Shown here: positions 32,779 through 41,351 of the stretch, piece after piece
Layout of the letters: every line of letters begins with the position of its first letter
Position numbering within the stretch: position 1 is the first letter of the stretch
NCBI GenBank assembly: GCA_945877365.1
Contig: CAMCRV010000013.1
Location: 1-59,227 of the forward strand
Direction: 5' to 3'
DNA length: 59,227 nt
Source: an uncultured Clostridia bacterium
Lineage (GTDB): Bacteria; Bacillota; Clostridia; Oscillospirales; Oscillospiraceae
Position numbers and translations under genes: made by a program
Notes under the pieces: generated by a model
The model's database searches: none
Told to the model about the DNA's origin: nothing
Seen by the model: only the letters and a program-made list of their open reading frames with translations

Positions 32779-34431
32779 CTAACTGTAAAGATCCTGCATA
32801 TCGCCCTCTTCCGTCTGGGCGCCGGGCTTCACGCCCTTGCCGTAGGGGAAGGCCAGATAGTCGTCCTCGGTAATGCCGGAGAGAATCTCCACATGGCTGC
32901 CCCAGACAGTCTTGCCGGTGGCCACCGTCCGCTTCTCCAGCCGTCCGTTGGCGCCCCGGAGGTAGACATAACTCTCCCCATTCTCCTGCCGGAGGAAGGG
33001 CACCTCCAGATAAATGCCATGCTCCCCGGCGGAGGAGGAATAGTTCACGCTGACATAGCTTCCCTCCTGCAAATTGGCACTGCCGTCCACAAAGACATAG
33101 AAGGGATACTGGGAGGCGTTGGGATTGCCGTTTCCGTAGGAATACCCATCGCTCAGGGGGAATTCTCCCACCGACTTCACGGTTCCCGTATAGGTCATGC
33201 CGGTATTCCAGTCGTTGACGGTAACCTCCTGCCCAATGGTCAGGGAATCCCGTTCCAGCTCGCTGACGGAGCCCTGAACATAGAATCCACCGCCGCCGGA
33301 AACCTTCATCAGAGGCTGGCTGTTAAGCCGGGCTTCCTCCTCCGGCAGCAGGGAGACCACCTGACCGTCGATCTTGGCATAGACATTGCCGTCGTTCATT
33401 TCCGCCTGCATGATCTTATATTCCGCCTGCTGCAGCTGAATCTCGAACTCGATGTCCTTAATGGCCTTCAGCTGCTCCCGGCGCATCTGGGCGATTTCCG
33501 CAGCAGTGTAGCCGCTGCCGGAATCCACATAGCCGCTTTCCGGCTCGTCCGGCTCCAGCATCATGTGGTCGGGGATTTCCGCCTGACACAGCTGGAAGCT
33601 GTACTGCCCTTCGCTGTATTCCGACACCTTCATCCCCTGCCACACAGTGCGGCTGCCCAGAAATGAATTCCCGGAGGTAACCTTAAACACCACATAGAAG
33701 CTGTGGGCATAGATTTCATCCGCCACGGGAGTATCTGTGTCCTCTGCCTCCGGGAGAATGGCCGCCCCGGCGTCATCCTCGTCGGGAGACGGGCCTTCCT
33801 CCGATGCACTCTGCTGGGCATTGGCAGTGCGGTATTGTGAGGATGCCTCTTGAATACTCTGAAAAAGCGTATTGCTGATCACGGTATCTTCCCGGAGCCA
33901 GCAGATCAGTGCCTTCCCCGGACTGCTGCCGTCATACTTCTGGTTGGTGGAAATCTGGTACGGAGTATCCAGCACATAGCCTTCGTCGCCGTCATCCACT
34001 TCCACAATTTCCTGCCGGGGCTGGCTGGGCTTCAGGGAGTTGATCCGCGCCAGCTTCTTTTTGGCATCCTCCAGCTTCAGCTTCTGCTTCTCCACCTCCA
34101 GGCGTTTGCGCTCCAGAGCGATCTCCGACAGGGTGGTGTCAAAGCGCATAAGAAGGTCGCCCTTTTTCACGGTGTCTCCCTGCTTCACCAGAATCTCCGT
34201 GACCTCCTGGGTGTCCGACAGGAACACCGTCTGGATATTGTCCGAGGTAACGGGGCCGTAGCTCTCCCGGGAGTCGCCCCAGTATTCCGTCATGCCCATA
34301 TAGACAAAGGGATAGACCTTCACCGGGTCGGTTTTCACATTGGTAAAGTAATACCAGATGCCCAGCCCCAGAGCCACAGCCCCGGCGCAAATGGCCGAAA
34401 CCAGAATGGTAATTTTTTTCTTTTTAGCCAT
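32779..34431 (-). CDS. HlyD/MacA-like adaptor protein
   Basis: A 550-residue membrane-anchored protein. An N-terminal transmembrane helix (ILVSAICAGAVALGLGIWYYF) is followed by lipoyl-like halves around a coiled coil (ALERKRLEVEKQKLKLEDAKKKL), an unusual acidic insert near 230-260, and beta-barrel segments (VSELERDSLTIGQEVTV). It would link the MacB-like permease to the wall space. It overlaps the ATPase gene by eight bases. Confidence 0.87.
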   Translation of the reverse strand: MAKKKKITILVSAICAGAVALGLGIWYYFTNVKTDPVKVYPFVYMGMTEYWGDSRESYGPVTSDNIQTVFLSDTQEVTEILVKQGDTVKKGDLLMRFDTTLSEIALERKRLEVEKQKLKLEDAKKKLARINSLKPSQPRQEIVEVDDGDEGYVLDTPYQISTNQKYDGSSPGKALICWLREDTVISNTLFQSIQEASSQYRTANAQQSASEEGPSPDEDDAGAAILPEAEDTDTPVADEIYAHSFYVVFKVTSGNSFLGSRTVWQGMKVSEYSEGQYSFQLCQAEIPDHMMLEPDEPESGYVDSGSGYTAAEIAQMRREQLKAIKDIEFEIQLQQAEYKIMQAEMNDGNVYAKIDGQVVSLLPEEEARLNSQPLMKVSGGGGFYVQGSVSELERDSLTIGQEVTVNDWNTGMTYTGTVKSVGEFPLSDGYSYGNGNPNASQYPFYVFVDGSANLQEGSYVSVNYSSSAGEHGIYLEVPFLRQENGESYVYLRGANGRLEKRTVATGKTVWGSHVEILSGITEDDYLAFPYGKGVKPGAQTEEGDMQDLYS

Positions 34432-35116
34432 CGCTGCCGCCTCCCTCCCGGGTTCTCAGCTCGCCATCCCGGATGTGGTAGGTCACATTGGCGCATTTGG
34501 CGATGTCCGGCTCATGGGTGATCATCAGAATGGTCATTCCCTCCTGACTGAGCCGGCGGAAAATGTCCATGATCTGATTGCCGGATTTGGTATCCAGTGC
34601 ACCGGTGGGCTCGTCCGCCAGCAGCAGCTCCGGCTTTCCCACCATGGCCCGGGCGATGGCAATGCGCTGGCACTGTCCGCCGGAGAGCTGGTTGGGAAAG
34701 AAATCCATCCGCTCCTCCAGCCCCACCGCCTTCAGTGCCTCCTCCGCCCGCTGGCGGCGCTCCTTCAGCGGCACATCCGCGTACAGCAGGGGCAGCGCCA
34801 CATTGTCCCGGGCGTTGAGCTTGGGCAGCAGGTGGAAATTCTGAAACACAAAGCCGATATGCCGGTTGCGCACCTCTGCCAGCTGATCATCGGTCATGTT
34901 CTTCAGATCCTGACCCTTCAGCAGATAGGTACCGGAGGTTTGCACATCCAGACATCCGATAATGTTCATCAAGGTGGTTTTTCCGGAGCCGGAGGGCCCC
35001 ATGATGGCGATATAGTCCCCCTGCTCCACGGTGAGGTTGATGTTCTTCAGCACCGGCACCGGCTCTTTTCCCTGCTGATATTCCTTGCAGATATCCACCA
35101 GTTCCAGAAGTGCCAT
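34424..35116 (-). CDS. MacB/LolD-type ABC transporter ATPase
   Basis: A 230-residue ATPase with Walker A GPSGSGKTT, signature LSGGQCQR, Walker B LLLADEPTGALD and switch THEPDIA. The family-typical GxVFQNFHLLPKL and the length place it with MacB/LolD exporters. Its ATG shares one base with the stop of the upstream adaptor, so all four genes are tightly coupled. Confidence 0.94.
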   Translation of the reverse strand: MALLELVDICKEYQQGKEPVPVLKNINLTVEQGDYIAIMGPSGSGKTTLMNIIGCLDVQTSGTYLLKGQDLKNMTDDQLAEVRNRHIGFVFQNFHLLPKLNARDNVALPLLYADVPLKERRQRAEEALKAVGLEERMDFFPNQLSGGQCQRIAIARAMVGKPELLLADEPTGALDTKSGNQIMDIFRRLSQEGMTILMITHEPDIAKCANVTYHIRDGELRTREGGGSDG

Positions 35117-36375
35117 CAGTCCATCACCTCCATGCCCATGTCCGCATCCATGCCCATGTCCGCATCCATGCCCATGTCCGCATCCATGCCCATGTCCGCA
35201 TCCATGCCCATGTCCATACCGGCATCCTCCGAAGAAGTATCCTCCAGCTTCAGCTCATGGGTGGTGGAAATACCCTCCCGGCATACCTCCGGGTCGGGGT
35301 AGGCAACATAGTCCTCCTCCGTCAGGCCCTCGGTGATGACATAGGTATCCTGCATCTCATTGTAATCTCCCAGCGTTACCTTCCGCTTTTCCAGCTTGCC
35401 CCGGCGTTCCGCCCAGACATAGGTGCTGCCGTCCTCCTCATAGCATACGAAGGCGCCCCCCAGCTGCAGGCCGGAGATTTCTTCCCCTTCGGAGGCCAGC
35501 TCCACATAGACATGCTGACCCAGCATCAGCCCCTCGGTAGAGTCCAGATCGATGTAGAAGGGGTACCGGCTGGCGTTGCTCATTTCATCCACATTGCCGT
35601 ACATATTGTTGGGATTGCCCTGGGTGGGGCTTTCGTAGTCCACCACGGACACGGTGCCCAGCCAGCTGAGACTTTCGTCCAGACGGGAAACCGCCCGAAC
35701 CCGATCCCCGGGCTGAATGCCGCCCCGCTGCAGCTCCCCCAGCACCGCCTTGATGCGGTAAGCGCCGGATTTCTGGATGGTGATGTAGGGCATAGGCTTG
35801 CCATTGTTGTCGGTGCCGCTCTCGCTGATGCTCTGCACCCGGCCGGTGACCGGGGACACCACATCGGCGTTTTCCAGCAGGTTCTCCGCCTGCCTCACCT
35901 CGGCCTCCTTGGACTTGACCTTGATCTCCGCCTCCTTCAGATCCAGCTGATTGGTCTGAATCTGAATGGTATACTCCAGCTTTGCCGAGCCGGAAACTCT
36001 GGCGCTTTCCTGCTCCAGACGGGTGATCTGCTCCTGATAGTTGGCGATATTGGCCTCAAGCTGTTCCAGCTCCAGCCGCTTCTTGTCCAGACTCAGCTGG
36101 AGCTCCTCGGTATCATAGGAAAAGAGGATCTGACCTTCCTTCACATCGTCTCCCTCTTTTACCAGCAGTTCCTTGACAGCTTTGTCCTTGTCCTTCTGAA
36201 TCTGGGAGACATTCTCCGACACCACCATACCAGAAAACCGGTCTCCGGGGGCGATACCCCCCATGGCAGCCAGATCCTTCACGGACTGGACATAGACACT
36301 TTCTCCGCCGTTTTCACAGCCGCACAATGCCAGCAGCAGTGCCGCCAGAACCAGTGCCATTGCTTTTTTTGACAT
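35116..36375 (-). CDS. HlyD-like adaptor lipoprotein with Met/Asp repeat tail
   Basis: A 419-residue lipoprotein (lipobox LCGC, Cys20). The adaptor core has a coiled coil (LSLDKKRLELEQLEANIANYQEQITRLEQE), lipoyl-like VVSPVTGRVQSI and a beta-barrel region. The C-terminus is a run of DMGMDA repeats (residues about 386-419) made by an 18-bp tandem repeat. It heads the operon with a clear promoter; the start at 36375 has AAGGAGG. A second adaptor in the same operon is uncommon. Confidence 0.86.
   Translation of the reverse strand: MSKKAMALVLAALLLALCGCENGGESVYVQSVKDLAAMGGIAPGDRFSGMVVSENVSQIQKDKDKAVKELLVKEGDDVKEGQILFSYDTEELQLSLDKKRLELEQLEANIANYQEQITRLEQESARVSGSAKLEYTIQIQTNQLDLKEAEIKVKSKEAEVRQAENLLENADVVSPVTGRVQSISESGTDNNGKPMPYITIQKSGAYRIKAVLGELQRGGIQPGDRVRAVSRLDESLSWLGTVSVVDYESPTQGNPNNMYGNVDEMSNASRYPFYIDLDSTEGLMLGQHVYVELASEGEEISGLQLGGAFVCYEEDGSTYVWAERRGKLEKRKVTLGDYNEMQDTYVITEGLTEEDYVAYPDPEVCREGISTTHELKLEDTSSEDAGMDMGMDADMGMDADMGMDADMGMDADMGMEVMD
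35131..35220 (-). repeat. 18-bp tandem repeat encoding (DMGMDA)n
   Basis: Four exact copies of an 18-bp unit and a fifth diverged copy, in frame with the adaptor gene. The repeat adds six residues per unit, so length changes would not break the reading frame. Confidence 0.92.
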
Positions 36376-36414
36376 AGCGTTTTCCTCCTTGGCTTGCAGC
36401 CTTTGTCGCCTCCT

Positions 36415-36443
36415 ATGATACGGGACGCCCGGAGAAAAAACAA
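36415..36443 (-). promoter_or_regulatory. promoter of the MacAB-like operon
   Basis: On the minus strand TTGTTT (36438-36443), a 17-bp spacer, TATCAT (36415-36420), about 40 bases before the first start codon. Confidence 0.6.
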
Positions 36444-36487
36444 GAGAGGGAATGTAAAACTTTCTTGAATTTTCCTGAAAGGCTGTT

Positions 36488-36516
36488 AAAAAGTGCAGGG
36501 CTTTCGCCCTGCACCA
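36488..36516 (-). terminator. terminator of the MFS gene
   Basis: Stem GTGCAGGGC/GCCCTGCAC with a TTCG-type loop and T-run (TTTTTAAC) on the minus strand, just past the MFS stop. Confidence 0.82.
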
Positions 36517-36523
36517 GAAGAAT

Positions 36524-37915
36524 TCACTTTTTCCGCAAAACCGGCAGCAGACACACCACCGCAATACCTGCCGCAACGCAGGCAATCTCCACCAGAGACA
36601 GAAACCGGATGGAGGATACCGCCGCCGTGGCCGGTGCGGTTCCTGCCGCGATGCCGGAGGCCACGGTATTGGTAAACAGCGGCACCAGCACAGCCACTCC
36701 AAAGGGAGCCGACAGATCCCGGAACAGGCCGTAGGTTCCCGTCCCCGCGCCGGCAGCCTCGGCATCCAGCCCGGACAGCACCACCTTCATAAACACGGTG
36801 CCGTTTCCGCCCAGGCCAAGACCCAGAATGCCCAGAGCCGCGATGAGAAGCCACACAGGGGTCTTTTCAGAGAACAGCAGCATCAGGGCGCAGCCCACGG
36901 CGGTGATGGCCAGCGAAAAAATCAGCACATACTTGGGCTCCCGCTTGTCTCCCTGCGGGCCGATGAGGACAGACCCCAGCGCCATGCCCAGATACATCAG
37001 GGAGATGGCATACCCGGAGAACAGGCTGTTTTCCGGCTGGGTGTAGTTGACAAACACAATGGTGTTGGTCATGTTGGCCTGCATCAGACCATTGGTGAGA
37101 AACAGAGCCGCCACCGACAGGATGAAGGCTTTGCGCATCATAAAGCTGCCGGAGAGGATGGGCTTGGCTGCCCGCTTTTCCACCACCGTCAGTGCCGCAA
37201 AGGCTGCCACCGCTCCCACCAGCACCAGCGCAAACGCGCCGGAGGTCCAGCCGATGTTCTGACCGAAGGAAGGCACGCACAGCAGCAGGCTGAAAGCAAT
37301 CAGCACCAGCACGCCGCCGGAGACATCAAACCCGGCAAGGCTCTTCCGGGGGGGCGTATGGGTCTCCTTGCAGGCAGCACAGACCAGATAGGTGGCAAGG
37401 CTCAGGCCGGTACAAATCCACAGCATGATCCGCCAGCCCCAGGTGCCTATAATCAGGCTCCCCAGCGTAGGTCCGAAAATAACCGCGCCGCTGGAAATCA
37501 TCATATACAGAGAAAACCCTCTGGCCATGGCATCCTTGGGAAATTCCGTGATGATATAGCCCATCACCACCGGGGCGATGGCCGCGGCTCCAACACCCAC
37601 CACAAAGCGGAAAATCAGCAGAATGGGCAGGGAGGGCGCCAGGGCAGCCCCTGCATTTCCGATGCCATACAGGGCGATGCCCAGCAGCAGGGTGGTTTTG
37701 CGTCCGATGGCATCTCCCAGCTTGCCCAGAATCGGGGCGCAGGCAGCCGTGGACATGGCCAGCGCCAGAGAGATCCAGGTGGTGTTGTTATAGGGCAGGT
37801 TCATGTCCTGCACCACAGCAGGCCCCAGAACCGCGCCGAAACCGCCCACGGCACCCACCAGAAATGCCGCCAGCGCATAGGGCAGGAAACCCTTTTGATA
37901 GCTCTTTGATTCCAT
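36524..37915 (-). CDS. MFS transporter, DHA-type drug/metabolite exporter
   Basis: A 463-residue membrane protein with about 14 hydrophobic segments. The MFS motif A is GKLGDAIGRKTTLLLG, and motif C-like glycine-rich helix 5 is SSGAVIFGPTLGSLIIG, typical of proton-driven exporters. The substrate cannot be read. It is a single gene with its own terminator; the ribosome binding site is GGAGGG. It is not obviously linked to the neighbouring operons. Confidence 0.88.
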   Translation of the reverse strand: MESKSYQKGFLPYALAAFLVGAVGGFGAVLGPAVVQDMNLPYNNTTWISLALAMSTAACAPILGKLGDAIGRKTTLLLGIALYGIGNAGAALAPSLPILLIFRFVVGVGAAAIAPVVMGYIITEFPKDAMARGFSLYMMISSGAVIFGPTLGSLIIGTWGWRIMLWICTGLSLATYLVCAACKETHTPPRKSLAGFDVSGGVLVLIAFSLLLCVPSFGQNIGWTSGAFALVLVGAVAAFAALTVVEKRAAKPILSGSFMMRKAFILSVAALFLTNGLMQANMTNTIVFVNYTQPENSLFSGYAISLMYLGMALGSVLIGPQGDKREPKYVLIFSLAITAVGCALMLLFSEKTPVWLLIAALGILGLGLGGNGTVFMKVVLSGLDAEAAGAGTGTYGLFRDLSAPFGVAVLVPLFTNTVASGIAAGTAPATAAVSSIRFLSLVEIACVAAGIAVVCLLPVLRKK

Positions 37916-37990
37916 ATTGCCCTCCTTTTTCTTTCTGTTTCAGTATGGCGCAAATGCGCAGTTTTATTCTGGTATGAATTTCACAAAAAA

Positions 37991-38023
37991 TTGGCGGAAA
38001 TCTCCACAGGAGATTTCCGCCAA
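37991..38023 (-). terminator. terminator of the DUF5058 gene pair
   Basis: A 14-bp perfect stem (TTGGCGGAAATCTC and complement) followed by TTTTTTG on the minus strand. Confidence 0.88.
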
Positions 38024-38049
38024 TGGAAAAAATCGGAGCTATTTCGGAA

Positions 38050-38814
38050 TTACTTGTTCAGCTCTGCCTTGTCAACCACCTTGATGATGCCCTTCTTCCA
38101 CAGGATCCGGGAGGTGATGATGCCAACAGGCAGCATAGCCAGAATCAGGAAGCCGACCATACCCAGAATGATACCGCCCAGGCCAGCCACGCGAGCTGCG
38201 ATACAGACCAGAGAAACCAGAATCAGCACGGGGATGACGCCCTTGATGCCGCCAACCACCACCTTGGAACCGGCGGAGCTGCTGGCGAACAGACCCAGAG
38301 TCATGGAGCCGAACAGAGCGGGCAGCAGGTAGCTGGACATGGTCTGCACAGCGGGCTTCTCAAAGATGGGGCTGATGAAGGAGATCAGCAGAGCAGCAAC
38401 GGTCAGGATAGCCACAGTCATAATGGAGCTGGCTGCAACAGCGATGGAGGTGACCACATCGCCCTCGGCGGTGTTGGCTTCCTTGCCGGTGATCTTCAGA
38501 GCGTTGACAGCGCAGGGCAGCTTCAGGTTCATGATGTTGCCGGTGATGAAGCCCAGGTAGCTGGATGCACCCATCAGGGGGGTGTAGCTCAGAGCCTCGG
38601 AGATACCCACAGGCACATAGATGGACAGGATACCGAAGGTAGCCACATTAAATACGGCGCCCAGAGAAGGCACGCAGTGGAAATAGTTCAGAACGATGAA
38701 GGGCAGGGAGATCATGTACACCAGAGCGATCAGGGTACCCACGCGGCCCCAGCGGTGAGCCCAAGCCTGGAAGGGATCCAGAGCCACGGGAGTAGAAGTC
38801 TTGTTATTGCTCAT
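38050..38814 (-). CDS. multi-pass membrane protein, partner of DUF5058 subunit
   Basis: A 254-residue protein with about seven hydrophobic helices and conserved-looking polar turns (PVGISEALSYTPLMGASSYLGF, ASSSAGSKVVVGGIKG). I know no characterised homologue. It starts 20 bp after the DUF5058 gene with AAGGAGG between. Two small hydrophobic subunits encoded together suggest a heteromeric transporter. It is divergent from a PrpR-N-like regulator, near glycine reductase, so an amino-acid or peptide-derived substrate is possible (inference). Confidence 0.7.
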   Translation of the reverse strand: MSNNKTSTPVALDPFQAWAHRWGRVGTLIALVYMISLPFIVLNYFHCVPSLGAVFNVATFGILSIYVPVGISEALSYTPLMGASSYLGFITGNIMNLKLPCAVNALKITGKEANTAEGDVVTSIAVAASSIMTVAILTVAALLISFISPIFEKPAVQTMSSYLLPALFGSMTLGLFASSSAGSKVVVGGIKGVIPVLILVSLVCIAARVAGLGGIILGMVGFLILAMLPVGIITSRILWKKGIIKVVDKAELNK

Positions 38815-38833
38815 TTCAAATATCCTCCTTCTC

Positions 38834-39550
38834 TTAGAAAATGGAAGTCCACAGCAGTGCGGAAACCATACCGGCGATCATGGAGCCGGCCATGATGAAG
38901 TTGTTCAGCCAGGCCATACCGGGCTTCTTTGCCAGAACACCCAGCAGCAGAGCCACGATCAAGCCGGTGATCATAACCAGAGCCTGATAGGTGTCGCAGA
39001 TCAGCAGGACGGGAACATAGACAGCCAGCAGAACCAGCATGAAGCAGCCGGACAGAACATTGCTCCAGCCGTTGCCGGCCTTGGTCTTATCCACGGAGGT
39101 CATCAGCTTCTTGCCGAAGGGCAGCAGCACGAAGAAACCGGCCAGCATGCCAACGGACATCAGGATCATAACCACGCCGAACTGCTCGCCGGTGGCACCG
39201 TTCATCATTTCAGCGGTGGTCTTGAAGCCCAGAGTGGGAGCCAGAGAGCTGGCGATCTGGGTCTCGAAGGACAGGGAGCCGATAACGGACAGTCTCCACC
39301 ATGCCCAGACAGTGCCCAGAGCGGTAGCCAGAGCCACCAGACCGATAACAATGGACAGAGAGGGAACCACGGAGAAGATCAGGGAGGACTTGATGATGTC
39401 GCCGATCTCCTTGTTGGAAATACCCATTTCCAGGGCGCGCTTCTTAGCCTTCAGCAGATACACCACGGAGAAAGCGGTGATGTACAGCAAGCCGCCGCAA
39501 ACCAGAGCCAGCAGCAGGGGGCTGTTGATAATGTCTTTAATCGTTGTCAT
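38834..39550 (-). CDS. DUF5058-family membrane protein
   Basis: A 238-residue protein with about six hydrophobic helices. A long amphipathic stretch KKRALEMGISNKEIGDIIKSS precedes helix 2 and a conserved WAWWRLSVIGSLSFE follows helix 3, features of the DUF5058 family. The start is MTTIKDIIN at 39550, with GGAAG upstream; a longer form would translate the ribosome binding site. Function unknown; likely one half of a two-part transporter. Confidence 0.75.
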   Translation of the reverse strand: MTTIKDIINSPLLLALVCGGLLYITAFSVVYLLKAKKRALEMGISNKEIGDIIKSSLIFSVVPSLSIVIGLVALATALGTVWAWWRLSVIGSLSFETQIASSLAPTLGFKTTAEMMNGATGEQFGVVMILMSVGMLAGFFVLLPFGKKLMTSVDKTKAGNGWSNVLSGCFMLVLLAVYVPVLLICDTYQALVMITGLIVALLLGVLAKKPGMAWLNNFIMAGSMIAGMVSALLWTSIF

Positions 39551-39760
39551 TGCATTACTTCCTTTCTTCCTCTTTGACATTTGACTGCCTGCTCCGCTGA
39601 TGGAACGGACGATGCCAGGCAGACTGAAATTCCGGACATTTTCGGACTTTCAGCTTAATTTTGGTATACTTATCGTCTACCAATACACATAAAATACCTT
39701 ATTATCGTTTTATTGTCAATAGAACCCGTTGTCTTTCTGTCTTTCCAACCCTTTTTTCTG

Positions 39761-39800
39761 TTTTTTTCACAAAATTCTCTTTTATTATTTGTGAAAAAAA
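39761..39800. promoter_or_regulatory. 13-bp perfect inverted repeat in a divergent promoter region
   Basis: TTTTTTTCACAAA and TTTGTGAAAAAAA with a 14-bp spacer lie midway between the divergent DUF5058 and regulator genes. A plus-strand promoter-like pair follows (TTTCAT at 39832, 17 bp, TATACT at 39855). A likely operator for the adjacent regulator (inference). Confidence 0.6.
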
Positions 39801-39879
39801 TGAAAACTTTTTTCTATTTATAGAATAGGTCTTTCATTTTCGGTAGAGCTCTGATATACTATCGGAAAGAGGTGATTCC

Positions 39880-41205
39880 ATGCGCAGCAAGATCTTACTG
39901 ATTACAAGTCTTCATTTTTATCAGCCCACGCTGGATGCACTGGCGCGTATCCAGCTGGACTGCGACACCACGGTGGTGCCCTATCAGAACTTTCAGAACA
40001 TTGGGGATGTCTACGCCCAATATGCCCCCCATGCAGACGCTGTTCTGGTCAGCGGTGCCAGCGCCAAGCGCGCCATTGAGCTGGCGCATCCCCGGATCAA
40101 CAAGCCCATCGTCTCTTTTCAAATCGGCTCGGATGCCTTTTACCGGGATATCCTGTTCCTGCTCTCCACAAACCGCCAGATCGACCTGAGCCGGGTAGCT
40201 GTGGACTTTCTGCTCCCGCTGGGCATCGGATATTCCGTGGCAGATTTTCTGGCCATGGATGACACGGATTCCATCCACCCGCTGATCCGCAACTGGCTGA
40301 ATACCATCGGAACCCGGGAGGTAGGCGGCGCCGAAAGCTGCATTATGACACGAATTCTGGAGCTTTGGCAGAAAAAGGAGATCGATTTGGTGATTTGCCA
40401 GTACAGTTCTCTGGTTCCCGCGCTGGATGCGCTTGGTATCCCCAATCGCTGCCCCTTCCTTTCGGACAATCAACTGCGCTCCCTCATCCGGAAAATCGAG
40501 GGTCAGCTGGTGATCAAGCAGATGCAGGACAATCTTCCCGCCATCATCCGCTTCTCCCCCCTTCAGAAGGAGGCCTTCTCTCCCGAGGAGAAGAAGCAGC
40601 TGCACGCCGCTCTCACCAGCTTTATCAAGGCCAACCTGCTGGACTGTATGGGACAGGACAGCGAAAATGGCGTCATGCTCATCTCCTCCATGCAGACCAT
40701 CCGGATTCTTACAGATGATTTTCAGGTATGCAGCCTGTCCTCATACCTGTCCGCCCATCTCAGCTTTCCTGTGGCCATTGCCTACGGCATCGGCACAACC
40801 GTTGTCCAGGCTCTTTCCAATTCCCAGGCAGCGCTCCGGGAATCCCTGCTGTCCGGGAAGAGCCACCTTGTGGACATGAATGGAAACATCATCGGCCCCA
40901 TGGGCTCTGAAAGCAGGATGATCATTCACCCCGACTTCATGCCCAATGTGGGCGCCATCGCCAAGCGGTGCAATCTGTCGACCCTGACCATTCAGAAGCT
41001 CATCAACAGCGTTCGCTCCACAGATTCCGATAAGATCACCACGCAGGAGCTGGCGCAACGCTTTGACATCACCATTCGCAACGCCAACCGGATTCTCATC
41101 AACCTTGTGAAGGGTGGTGTTGCCGTTCCTGTGTATACCCTGAGCTCCCACTCCCGGGGGCGGCCTGTTCAGGTCTATGCTCTGGATTTCGGTATTCCCA
41201 TTTGA
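39880..41205 (+). CDS. transcriptional regulator with PrpR-N-like sensor and C-terminal HTH
   Basis: A 441-residue protein. The N-terminal half (about 1-200) resembles the PrpR-N sensor fold (HADAVLVSGASAKRAIELAHP, VVPYQNFQNIGDVY). A middle domain follows. The C-terminus has a winged helix-turn-helix (TTQELAQRFDITIRNANRILINLVKGG). No AAA+ domain is present, so it is not a sigma-54 activator. It is divergent from the DUF5058 pair and followed by a TIM-barrel gene. It probably controls both from the inverted repeat upstream (inference). AGAGGTG serves as ribosome binding site. Confidence 0.68.
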   Translation: MRSKILLITSLHFYQPTLDALARIQLDCDTTVVPYQNFQNIGDVYAQYAPHADAVLVSGASAKRAIELAHPRINKPIVSFQIGSDAFYRDILFLLSTNRQIDLSRVAVDFLLPLGIGYSVADFLAMDDTDSIHPLIRNWLNTIGTREVGGAESCIMTRILELWQKKEIDLVICQYSSLVPALDALGIPNRCPFLSDNQLRSLIRKIEGQLVIKQMQDNLPAIIRFSPLQKEAFSPEEKKQLHAALTSFIKANLLDCMGQDSENGVMLISSMQTIRILTDDFQVCSLSSYLSAHLSFPVAIAYGIGTTVVQALSNSQAALRESLLSGKSHLVDMNGNIIGPMGSESRMIIHPDFMPNVGAIAKRCNLSTLTIQKLINSVRSTDSDKITTQELAQRFDITIRNANRILINLVKGGVAVPVYTLSSHSRGRPVQVYALDFGIPI

Positions 41206-41218
41206 TACAAAGAGACTC

Positions 41219-41255
41219 CCCCCGTACGGCTTTTGCGTACGGGGGCTGTTTCTGC
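41219..41255 (+). terminator. terminator of the regulator gene
   Basis: A 10-bp stem CCCCCGTACG/CGTACGGGGG followed by CTGTTTCTG. Confidence 0.75.
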
Positions 41256-41351
41256 AACGGGATATTTACGGTCTGTTCACGGATTTTTTAAACATTATTC
41301 AGGTCTAAACTCCGGTTTTCCTGTAAAATATTTCAAAAAGGAGGATTTTAC

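Noticed and set aside
35131-35220. CRISPR-like array
   Set aside because: The 18-bp units are contiguous without spacers and lie in frame in a coding sequence.
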